Part shown: positions 24,096 through 31,118 of the stretch, piece by piece
How the letters are laid out: every line of letters starts with the position of its first letter
How positions within the stretch are numbered: position 1 is the stretch's first letter
Assembly (NCBI GenBank): GCA_934869045.1
Contig: CAKXAF010000003.1
Coordinates: 1 to 31,773, forward strand
Length of the DNA stretch: 31,773 bases
Direction: 5' to 3'
From: an uncultured Nitrososphaerota archaeon
GTDB lineage: Bacteria; Bacillota; Clostridia; Oscillospirales; Ruminococcaceae
Program-made: the position numbers and the translations under genes
The notes under the pieces: model-generated
The model's database searches: none
Told to the model about the DNA's origin: nothing
Seen by the model: only the letters and a program-made list of their open reading frames with translations

Positions 24096-24884
24096 ATGCT
24101 GAAAAAAACCTGGAACCGAAAGTTTGGCACGCAGGAGATCATCACCAAGGACAACAGCTGTCTGGAAATGCTGGAAGTCGATATGGTCAAGCTCCACGCC
24201 GGGGAGAGCGTTTCCTATGAGGAGAAGGGCAAAGAGTACGCCTTGATTCTGCTGGGCGGAAACTGCACCGTCAAGGGCGCGGATTTCTCCTATGAGAGCG
24301 TCGGTAAGCGAAAAAATCCCTTTGACGGCCCTGCCACAGCCGTTTATATTCCTCAGGGAAAGCCCTACGCCATCACGGCGGATACCGATGTCACCATTGC
24401 CGTCTGCAAGTCTCCTTCGGAGCTGGACTGCGCTCCCGCGCTGGTCAGGCCGGAGGATGTGGTGGTGAAGCATCTGGGTAAGCCGGGCTGGGAGCGGGAA
24501 GCTCATTTTATTGTGGACGAGCGCGTCACTGCCAAGCATCTTTATATCGGCGAGGCGTTTGTGGCTGGCGGCAGCTGGGCCAGCTATCCGCCCCACAAGC
24601 ATGACGAGGATAATATGCCTCTGGAGGGGATCCTGGAAGAGATTTACTACTACGAGTTTGACAAGGATTCTGGTTTCGGCATTCAGCGGGTCTATTCCAA
24701 GCAGGGAGATCTGGACGAGACCTACACCGTCAAAAATGGCGATTTCGTGGAAATCCCCCGGGGATATCATCCCTTCTGCTGCGCGCCGGGCTATCAGAAC
24801 TACTATCTTTGGATTATGGCCGGTGAGAACCGGGGCTTCTTCATGACTACGGAAGAGGGCCATAAGTGGCTCAACCAGATCTGA
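24096..24884 (+). CDS. iolB: 5-deoxy-glucuronate isomerase (IolB)
   Basis: 262 residues, the usual IolB length. It isomerises 5-deoxy-glucuronate to 2-deoxy-5-keto-gluconate in myo-inositol degradation. Diagnostic sequence includes NPFDGPATAVYIP (74-86), GSWASYPPHKHDED (159-172), LEEIYYYEFDKDSGFGIQRVY (180-200) and PRGYHPFCCAPGYQNYYLWIMAG (221-243). Metal ligands of the bicupin are expected at His167, His169, a Glu near 182 and His225. It is the last gene of the operon and is followed by an 11-bp hairpin. No iolD (trione hydrolase) or iolE (inosose dehydratase) is in the window, which makes the source of its substrate an open question. Confidence 0.94.
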   Translation: MLKKTWNRKFGTQEIITKDNSCLEMLEVDMVKLHAGESVSYEEKGKEYALILLGGNCTVKGADFSYESVGKRKNPFDGPATAVYIPQGKPYAITADTDVTIAVCKSPSELDCAPALVRPEDVVVKHLGKPGWEREAHFIVDERVTAKHLYIGEAFVAGGSWASYPPHKHDEDNMPLEGILEEIYYYEFDKDSGFGIQRVYSKQGDLDETYTVKNGDFVEIPRGYHPFCCAPGYQNYYLWIMAGENRGFFMTTEEGHKWLNQI

Positions 24885-24902
24885 GCGCCGGGTTACGGCG
24901 CA

Positions 24903-24942
24903 AAATGCCGGGACGGCGCCTGAAGCGGCCTTCCCGGCATTT
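24903..24942 (+). terminator. Hairpin after iolB
   Basis: 11-bp perfect stem (24903-24913 with 24932-24942) with extra GC pairing inside. It follows iolB by 19 bp but lacks a long U-tract, so termination efficiency is uncertain. Confidence 0.6.
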
Positions 24943-25470
24943 GCCGATACACGGGCTAAAGGGGTTCCGTATTACATACGGAAAAATAAGTTTTTGACGG
25001 TGCAAGACATGGGGGCCTTGCCAGGCGCACGGGATTTGTTAATGTGTCGAAGTACTGCGCGCCCTGTGCGGGTAAGAACGTGTTAGAATTTCGATGATTC
25101 TTCCCCGCACCCTATCTTTTTCCGCGTGGACGACGGCATTGCTTCGCAAAGCCGTCAAATAGGGGAGAAAAAGACGCCTAAGGGGGCCAGCCCCCTCAGG
25201 GCTCCCCTGAAGCCGCGCCCGGGATTTTTACGTTCCGTTCCGCGATTCCCCGCGGAAACCGGCGGCCGACGCCTGGAAGCGATTCCACCAAAGGCCATCT
25301 GCTTCCGCTTTCGGCGCGGCCGGACTGGCAGGGTGGATTTTGGAGAGATGCGGCGGCCTTGCATGGGGTGGTACACCGCTTGTCCTGGCTTTCTTTTTGC
25401 AGCCTGCATGACCGGCGTTTTGTTAGGCAGGGGGTTTTTGGTTTCCTGGTCAGGGCTGGAGAAAGATGTC
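24943..25470. other. Gene-poor intergenic stretch
   Basis: No convincing gene was found here. A short dyad around 24973-24987 (CCGTATTACATACGG) and an 11-bp hairpin with one mismatch at 25132-25156 (GACGGC to GCCGTC arms) are visible, plus a GGGGGCCAGCCCCC palindrome near 25184-25197. The open frames covering 25126-25619 on both strands are Arg/Pro-rich and have no ribosome site or recognisable domain. Confidence 0.5.
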
Positions 25471-26060
25471 CTAGCGGGGCAGTTCCTGCGTAAAAAGACC
25501 GTCGCGGCTACAGCCGAAATAAAGCTTTCCGGAGCGGGCCTTGGGCAGCCGTACCGCGCCGTCCTGCTCCGGATATAGCCGGAGCATGAGGACCCGTTCC
25601 ATTTCCACCCAGGCGGCAAAAGTCAGGTAGTGCTTTTTGTCATCGGATGCCCACTGCTCAGATACCATTCGCCGTCGATGATTTTCGTCTGAAGGCGGTG
25701 GGCGCTGTCCGCGGGCTGAGGCTTTAAGGCGGTGAGCTTCCTGCCGCAGCAGGAGATCTCCGCCTCCCCAGTGGACGTCAGCAGGTTTCCGCACAGCGGG
25801 CAGCGGTAAAATCGTGTACGCTTCATGTTTCCTCCATCCGGTTCATTGGGGGAGAGCGTCCCCTCTAAAATTCGTTCCGCCGGGACTCCCAGCATGTGGG
25901 AGAGCTCGGGAAGCAGAGCGGTATCCGGCAGCCCCAGACCTCTTTCCCATTTTGATATGGTCCGATCGCTGAGATGCAGCGCGGCGGCCAGCTGATTCTG
26001 GGTCAGACCTTTTTCCAGTCGGATGCGGCGGATCAGGTCTCCGGTTTGTCCTTCCTTCAT
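25471..26060 (-). pseudogene. XRE regulator fused to desulfoferrodoxin-like domain, frameshifted
   Basis: The start has a perfect AGGAGGTGATTCC ribosome site. Residues 8-65 are an XRE helix-turn-helix (LTQNQLAAALHLSDRTISKWE). A zinc- or iron-knuckle follows, CPLCGN..CCGRK (C-x2-C, then paired Cys), as in the N-terminus of desulfoferrodoxin. The first frame reads ..GHPMTK then stops. The -1 frame continues KHYLTFAAW..LYPEQ..CSRDGLF to 25471. HPM, KHY and the Cys-containing tail correspond to superoxide reductase blocks, but the final CNxHG histidine is Asp here. The break falls in a run of five A (plus-strand T at 25634-25638). A lost base, a sequencing error or -1 slippage could each explain it. 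The role would be a redox- or metal-sensing regulator (inference). Confidence 0.82.
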
Positions 26061-26270
26061 GGAATCACCTCCTCTCTATCGTAACAGGTTTTTCAGGAGG
26101 ATGCAACCAACGCTCCGTAGAGCGCAGAAGTTAAATTTTTCCGCTTTATGAAAGCCCCATCCATGTGCAGCGGTGAATCGCGGAGAATAGCCCTGCTATC
26201 TTTCAGCAGAACCTTTCCATTTCTCAAGAATTTACAAGTATTTTCAATCATTTTCAAAGGAGAATTTGTC

Positions 26271-27737
26271 ATGAAATATTTACTAGGTGTCGATTTCGGA
26301 GGCGGCGCCTCCAAAGCAACTCTTTTGGAGGAGACTGGCCGGGCAGCTGCCTCCGCTTCCAGCGAATATCCCACCAGCTATCCCCGGCCGGGCTGGGCGG
26401 AGCAGGATCCCGAGGACTGGTACCGCGCTATTCGGGCCAATATTGCGGCCGTACTGGAAAAAAGCGGAGCGTCTCAGGAGGATATTGCCGCCGTCTGTCT
26501 GGATGCGCCTACCCACACTGCCGTACTCTGCGGTGAGGCCGGAGAGGTGCTGCGCCCGGCCATCTACTGGACGGACAGCCGCAGCATCGGGGAGGCCGCA
26601 GCCCTACGGGAGCAGGCGGATGGGCTGATTTTGGAACAGTCCTTTCACCGGATTGACACCATCTGGACCCTGCCTCAGCTGGCCTGGGTCAAGGCAAACG
26701 AGCCGGAGGTCTGGGAAAAGGTGCGCCGGATTTTCTTTGCCAAGGATTATCTGCGCTGGCGGCTTACCGGTGAGTTTGCCACCGATTTGATTGAGGCTCA
26801 GGGGAGCATGCTCTTTGACTGCCGGAAAAATGTCTGGTCCCCGGAGCTGTGCGGCCTTATTGGGCTGGATGTGGGGCTTCTGCCGCCGCTGCTGCGGCCG
26901 TCGGACTTTGCGGGAAAGGTGACGGTCCGGGCAGCGGAGGAGCTGGGACTCCGGGCCGGAACGCCGGTGGTCTGCGGCACTACGGATACTGCGATGGAGA
27001 TCCTGGCCTCCGGTTCCATCCGGGAGGGGCAGATGACGGTGAAGCTGGCCACGGCTGGCCGGATCTGCGTGATTACCAGCCGGGCGTGGCCCAGCCGTCA
27101 TCTGGTCAACTACTCCCATGTCAAGGAGGGTCTGTGGTACCCCGGTACGGCCACCAAATCTGCGGCGGCGTCCTACCGCTGGTACCGGGACACCTTCGGG
27201 GAGGATTACCGTGCGCTGGATGAAGGCGCGGCTGCGGTCCCTCCCGGGGCGGAGGGATTGTTTTTCCACCCCTATCTCAGCGGGGAGCTGACACCCTACG
27301 CCGACCCGCTGCTCCGGGGGAGCTTTGTGGGCATCCGGGCGGGGCACACCAGAGCTCATTTCAGCCGGGCGGTGCTGGAAGGGGTGGCCTACTCCCTGCT
27401 GGCCTGCAAAAAGGAGCTGGAAGGCCTGGGCATCGTTCATGAGCCGGAGGCCCGGATCATCGGGGGCGGGGCCAAGAGTCCGCTGTGGCGGCAGATTGTC
27501 GCGGATATGCTGGGGCTCCCGCTGCTGGAGGTGGAGAACAGCGATTCCTCCCTGGGCGCGGCGATGCTGGCGGGGGTCGCCTGCGGCGTATTTGCGGATT
27601 TCGACGCGGCGGCGGAGAAATGCACCCGCATCCGTTCCCGGACGGAGCCGGATGGGGCGGCCCATGGGTTTTATCAGGAGCAGGCGGCGGTTTATGAGAA
27701 GATTCATGACGCGCTGGAAGCGGTTTACCATCTGTGA
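26271..27737 (+). CDS. FGGY-family carbohydrate kinase (xylulokinase-like)
   Basis: 488 residues, normal for xylulokinases and gluconokinases. The N-terminal ATPase motif is LLGVDFGGGASKATLLEE (4-21), with DFGGG replacing the usual DxGTT. Other blocks are YPTSYPRPGWAEQDPEDWY, CLDAPTHTAV, IYWTDSRS, CGTTDTAMEILASGS and the C-terminal RIIGGGAKSPLWRQIVADMLG adenosine site. It phosphorylates a pentulose, hexulose or polyol. The start at 26271 follows AAAGGAG; an upstream extension to 26148 has no ribosome site. It is followed after 12 bp by the fused ETF, an unusual partner for a sugar kinase. The substrate cannot be named; a ketose made by the fucose or lyxose isomerases is one possibility. Confidence 0.9.
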   Translation: MKYLLGVDFGGGASKATLLEETGRAAASASSEYPTSYPRPGWAEQDPEDWYRAIRANIAAVLEKSGASQEDIAAVCLDAPTHTAVLCGEAGEVLRPAIYWTDSRSIGEAAALREQADGLILEQSFHRIDTIWTLPQLAWVKANEPEVWEKVRRIFFAKDYLRWRLTGEFATDLIEAQGSMLFDCRKNVWSPELCGLIGLDVGLLPPLLRPSDFAGKVTVRAAEELGLRAGTPVVCGTTDTAMEILASGSIREGQMTVKLATAGRICVITSRAWPSRHLVNYSHVKEGLWYPGTATKSAAASYRWYRDTFGEDYRALDEGAAAVPPGAEGLFFHPYLSGELTPYADPLLRGSFVGIRAGHTRAHFSRAVLEGVAYSLLACKKELEGLGIVHEPEARIIGGGAKSPLWRQIVADMLGLPLLEVENSDSSLGAAMLAGVACGVFADFDAAAEKCTRIRSRTEPDGAAHGFYQEQAAVYEKIHDALEAVYHL

Positions 27738-27749
27738 CGGGAGGATGCT

Positions 27750-29156
27750 ATGAAAATTGCCGTCTGTGTGAAGGTTACGGCGGGGGAACTGAGTCCCTTT
27801 GACTGCAGCGCGCTGGAGGAGGCGCTGCGGGTACCCAACGCCCAGGTCACGGTGTTGAGTATGGGTCCGAGGAATACCCGCCCGGTGCTGGAAGAATTGA
27901 TCCAGCGGGGGGCGCCCCGGGTGGTGCTGCTGTCGGATCCGGCGTTTGCGGGGGCGGATACTTTGGCTACCGGATACACCCTGGTACTGGCGCTGAAGAA
28001 GCTGGAGCCGGATCTGGTGCTTTGCGGCCGGCAGTCTATGGACGGGGATACCGCCCAGACCGGACCGGGAATCGCGGCGGCTTTAGGGTGGGACTGCCTG
28101 CCCTATGTGCTGAAAATGGAAGTCTCGGATGGGGAGATCCGCGCCCAGACCCGGCTGGGGGAACGGCGGGCGGCGCTTCCGGCGGTGGCGACACTGGAGC
28201 GGACCCGGGTGCTCAGGTTCCCGACAATCCGGCGGAAACAGGGCGTTTTCGAGATATGGGACGCTGCGGCCATTGGGGCGGATCCGGCCCGATGCGGCCT
28301 CAATGGATCCCCGACCCGCGTGCTCCGAAGCTGGGAGAGCGCCCGGGGGCGGCGAAAGTGCCGGATGATCCGGCCCGGGGAACTGCCGGCGCTTTTGCAG
28401 GAGCAGCTGGAACGGGATTTTTCCCCGGCAAAGCCGACCATTCCGGAAAAGCGGTTGTCAGAGGTCTGGGTAGTAGGCGATGAGCTCCGGGAGGCGGGCG
28501 AGGCCATCGCGGAAAGGGTCGCAGTCCTGCCCCGGGAGGAGCCGGAGAAGCTGGTCCGGCGGATTGCATGGGGGAAACCAGGCGCAGTGCTCTGGCCGTC
28601 GGATTGGTGGGGGCGGAGCGCCGCGCCCAAGGCGGCGGTACTGCTGCAGACCGGACTCTGCGCCGACTGTACGGCCCTGGAGACCGATGGGGAGGAGCTC
28701 TATTTTTACCGTCCGGCCTTTGGGGGCGGAATGATGGCCAAAATCCGCTGCCGAACCCTGCCGCGTATGGGAACGGTCCGTCTGTCCGGCCAGTCGGGGG
28801 ATCGTCTGCTTTTTGCCATGGGAATGGGCGTCCGGGGGCAGGAGAAGGCCTTCCGGACGGCAGCCGGGCTATGGGGGGCCGGGCTTGCCGCCTCCCGGCC
28901 TGCGGTGGACGCGGGGCTTGCCCCCTATGAGGAGCAGGTGGGATTGACCGGGCGGATGGTGCGGCCAAAGGTGTATCTTGCCGTGGGGATTTCCGGCGCA
29001 GTGCAGCATACCTGCGCCATAGAAGGAGCGGGCTGTGTCATTGCGGTGAACCCGGATCCGGGGGCGAGAATTTTTGAATATGCGGATTTTGGCGTAACCT
29101 GTACGGCCGAGACGGCAGTGGAAATCCTGGCCGGAAGCTGCGGTGAAAAGCGCTAA
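27750..29156 (+). CDS. Fused electron transfer flavoprotein, EtfB-EtfA in one chain
   Basis: 468 residues. Residues 1 to about 190 are EtfB: MKIAVCVKV, LEEALRV, SMGP, LLSDPAFAGADTLATGYTL and LCGRQSMDGDTAQTGP (the AMP or FAD loop). From about 225 the chain resembles EtfA: FYRPAFGGGMMAKIRCRTLPRMGTVR, then the FAD-binding domain YEEQVGLTGRMV, KVYLAVGISGAVQH and VIAVNPDPGARIFEYADFGV. Separate subunits total about 590 residues, so the fusion is compact and the EtfA N-terminal domain is shortened. ETFs accept electrons from flavin dehydrogenases and can bifurcate. A soluble partner for the GlcD-like oxidase at 19744 is attractive but unproven. It is transcribed with the FGGY kinase, with a GGGAGGATG ribosome site. 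Confidence 0.9.
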   Translation: MKIAVCVKVTAGELSPFDCSALEEALRVPNAQVTVLSMGPRNTRPVLEELIQRGAPRVVLLSDPAFAGADTLATGYTLVLALKKLEPDLVLCGRQSMDGDTAQTGPGIAAALGWDCLPYVLKMEVSDGEIRAQTRLGERRAALPAVATLERTRVLRFPTIRRKQGVFEIWDAAAIGADPARCGLNGSPTRVLRSWESARGRRKCRMIRPGELPALLQEQLERDFSPAKPTIPEKRLSEVWVVGDELREAGEAIAERVAVLPREEPEKLVRRIAWGKPGAVLWPSDWWGRSAAPKAAVLLQTGLCADCTALETDGEELYFYRPAFGGGMMAKIRCRTLPRMGTVRLSGQSGDRLLFAMGMGVRGQEKAFRTAAGLWGAGLAASRPAVDAGLAPYEEQVGLTGRMVRPKVYLAVGISGAVQHTCAIEGAGCVIAVNPDPGARIFEYADFGVTCTAETAVEILAGSCGEKR

Positions 29157-29189
29157 GAATGTGGAAAAATCTTTGACGGTAATGCCGGA

Positions 29190-29218
29190 TTGACAAGGAA
29201 ACCGGACTGTGCTATTGT
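29190..29218 (+). promoter_or_regulatory. Promoter of the MFS transporter gene
   Basis: A perfect TTGACA (29190-29195), a 17-bp spacer and TATTGT (29213-29218, four of six). Transcription near 29225 would begin exactly at the foot of the hairpin that follows, giving a structured leader of about 90 nt. Confidence 0.65.
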
Positions 29219-29224
29219 GGAGAA

Positions 29225-29276
29225 AAGGGGATGCTCCCTGCGGATACTTAGGTGTGCGGCGGGGGAGCATCCCCTT
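29225..29276 (+). terminator. Strong 14-bp hairpin in the MFS leader or ETF trailer
   Basis: Perfect 14-bp inverted repeat (29225-29238 with 29263-29276) with a 24-nt loop. It is followed by GCTTGG rather than a U-tract. It could end the kinase-ETF transcript, protect the MFS messenger 5' end, or act as a regulatory leader. The longer MFS reading frame that crosses it is unlikely to be translated. Confidence 0.6.
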
Positions 29277-29316
29277 GCTTGGTTACGACCGGATTTTTTG
29301 CCAGAAAGCCGACGGT

Positions 29317-30654
29317 ATGAATTTTTTCCGACAGCTGCATAACGCCTGGGACCGCGTGGCTCAGAGCGCCCATTTTTATGGGGATGGGGAAGGGCCCCGC
29401 TCCCGCCGCAGCATCATCTGCAGCGGACTTGCGTATAACATTGTTTTCAACATTCTGAACGGCTCCTATTTAGCGGGCTTCTGTCTGACCATCGGAGCCA
29501 GCGCCAACCAGGTCAACGCCATCGTTATTGTGCTGTCGGTGTGCAATCTGGTCCAGATTATCTCTCCGCTGTTCATGGCGAGACTGAGGCGGAGGAAGCC
29601 GCTGCTGATTGCGCTGCGGGGGACAGCTCATGCGGTCAATATTCTGGTGATCCCGGCGCTGGCGCTGGCGGGCATACCCGGAAACGTCCTGCTGCCGCTG
29701 GTGACGGTGCTGCTGGGAATGGCCCAGTGTCTGCTTGCTTTCGTCAGCCCGGGACTCCAGGTCTGGCACATCGGGTGCATCCCACCGGAAAAGCAGCTGG
29801 GGCATTTCAGCTTTTTTACGGTGATGAACTGCATTACCGTATACGTAGGGCTGTTTCTGTGGGGGTTGGTGACGGATGGACTCAGCGGCTGGCTGGGAAA
29901 GGGGATAGCTCTGCCGCTGGTGCGAATGTCTATGCTGCTGCTGGCGGCGATAGACATCTTCTTCCTGACCCGTATTCACGAATATCCGCCGGAGGAGAGC
30001 AGGCGTCAGAGTGTTTGGAAGTTTTTCGCTCAGATGGGGCGATGCATTCGGGAGAGTCCGGCTTACTGCAAGATTATCGGGGTGGCATCGGCGTGGAATC
30101 TGGTGGCCAATATCCCGAGCCAGTATTATAATACCTATCTATTGGAGGATTTGGGGCTGAGTTATACCTTCCTCAACAGTGTGACGCTTTTCAACGTGGT
30201 GGTGGTACTGGCGCTGACGCCGGTGTGGAAACGGTTTGTTCAGTGGAAGGGCGTGCAGGGATGCCTGTTTTGGTCGGTACTGCTGTTCGCACCCCATGCG
30301 GTGGGATATGCTTTTACCACGGCGGAAACGGTGTTTTTGTATCCCATTTCGGTGATTTATAACCTGATTTTTGCAGCAGGCATCAATCTCGGATTTTCGC
30401 TGGTGCCGTATTTGAACCTGCCGGAGAAAAATCGGACGATTTACATGGCGGTTTACAACACCAGCTGTGCACTGTCGGCGCTGCTGGGAGTGCTGTTTGG
30501 CCGGTTGGTTTTCACGCTGCTGGCGGCGGCGGGGACGGTGCGGTTTTTCGGCGCGGAGGTAACTCCGGCGCAGATTCTGGTGGCAGTGTTTGCCTTTGCG
30601 CTGGGAGGAGCGGCATTTTTGTTCCGGCACTTGCTCAAGGATTGCGGGGCATAG
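29317..30654 (+). CDS. MFS-type transporter
   Basis: 445 residues and strongly hydrophobic, with about 11-12 predicted membrane helices from residue 32 to the end. Features include a basic cytoplasmic loop SPLFMARLRRRKPLLIALRG between helices 2 and 3, typical of major facilitator proteins, and a charged central loop (EYPPEESRRQSVWKFFAQMGR, about 222-242). The last helix ends LFRHLLKDCGA. ATG 29317 is the first sensible start, although its ribosome site is poor; an upstream frame to 29209 spans a hairpin. It has its own promoter downstream of the kinase-ETF pair. A sugar, sugar acid or cyclitol import role is inferred from the neighbours only. Confidence 0.82.
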   Translation: MNFFRQLHNAWDRVAQSAHFYGDGEGPRSRRSIICSGLAYNIVFNILNGSYLAGFCLTIGASANQVNAIVIVLSVCNLVQIISPLFMARLRRRKPLLIALRGTAHAVNILVIPALALAGIPGNVLLPLVTVLLGMAQCLLAFVSPGLQVWHIGCIPPEKQLGHFSFFTVMNCITVYVGLFLWGLVTDGLSGWLGKGIALPLVRMSMLLLAAIDIFFLTRIHEYPPEESRRQSVWKFFAQMGRCIRESPAYCKIIGVASAWNLVANIPSQYYNTYLLEDLGLSYTFLNSVTLFNVVVVLALTPVWKRFVQWKGVQGCLFWSVLLFAPHAVGYAFTTAETVFLYPISVIYNLIFAAGINLGFSLVPYLNLPEKNRTIYMAVYNTSCALSALLGVLFGRLVFTLLAAAGTVRFFGAEVTPAQILVAVFAFALGGAAFLFRHLLKDCGA

Positions 30655-30856
30655 AGCTTTGGTGCAAGCCTTTTTAAAAGGCTTGCAGGGGACTTGGGAG
30701 ACAGGATTCCCAAGCCTCTCTTCGCAGAGAGCAGAATCCCAATTCTGCCGCGCCCGGCACGGCCCAAACGCCGCAGGCCCTTCGCGGATGACCCCGCGGC
30801 GGCAATTTTTTAAAAATTGCCCCAAAAAGACTTCCTGACATTTTCCAAAATAAAAG

Positions 30857-30906
30857 ACCGCGCCAGCGGGAAGAAACGTGTGAACGCTTCGGCTCGCTGG
30901 CGCGGT
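30857..30906 (+). terminator. GC-rich hairpin with T-tract after the MFS gene
   Basis: 12-bp perfect stem (30857-30868 with 30895-30906), 26-nt loop, followed by TTTTG on the plus strand and preceded by an A-rich run. It is the best terminator candidate for the MFS transcript within the palindrome cluster. Confidence 0.5.
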
Positions 30907-31087
30907 TTTGCGGTGGTGCATAGTTCTGGGAAATTCGTTCGGCGGCATTCCTTTGAAATGCCGCCGGCGGGACATCGCCGGGGCGTCTGCGGACGCCCTT
31001 GCCTACGGCATTTAGGCCGCTCGGCGGCGGGGCTGGATTCCGCTCTCTGCAGAGAGCGGCTTAGGGGCGCCGCCCCTAAGTACTCCG

Positions 31088-31109
31088 CAAGCCTTTTTAA
31101 AAAGGCTTG
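31088..31109 (-). terminator. Palindrome after fucI
   Basis: CAAGCCTTTTT/AAAAAGGCTTG, a perfect 22-bp dyad 10 bp past the fucI stop. It shares its core with the hairpins at 18681-18703 and 30664-30686. No long U-tract follows on the minus strand. Confidence 0.55.
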
Positions 31110-31118
31110 ACCCAAAAC

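Larger units (their letters stand above)
30655..31118. repeat. Cluster of intergenic palindromes
   Basis: At least eight perfect or near-perfect hairpins fill this 464-bp gap. They include GCAAGCCTTTT dyad 30664-30686, CTCTCT/AGAGAG near 30716-30731, GCAGAAT/ATTCTGC near 30730-30748, GGCAATTTTT dyad 30801-30821, a 12-bp stem 30857-30906, CGGCGGCATT dyad 30940-30966, CCGCTCTCTG dyad near 31040-31060, CTTAGGGGC dyad near 31060-31080 and CAAGCCTTTTT dyad 31088-31109. Some motifs recur at 18671-18713. The pattern looks like a mosaic of small mobile or repeat units rather than a gene; Arg/Pro-rich open frames here are artefacts. Confidence 0.75.

Noticed and set aside
25126..25619. Possible small proteins on both strands
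   Set aside because: Arg/Pro-rich, no ribosome site, no domain, and partly overlapping the end of the frameshifted regulator.
26604..27731. 375-residue open frame on the minus strand
   Set aside because: It is antisense to the FGGY kinase, whose motifs are intact; Arg/Pro-rich composition suggests a shadow.
30655..31118. Possible attachment site or CRISPR-like array
   Set aside because: The dyads differ from one another and no regular repeat-spacer spacing, cas gene, integrase or tRNA is present.
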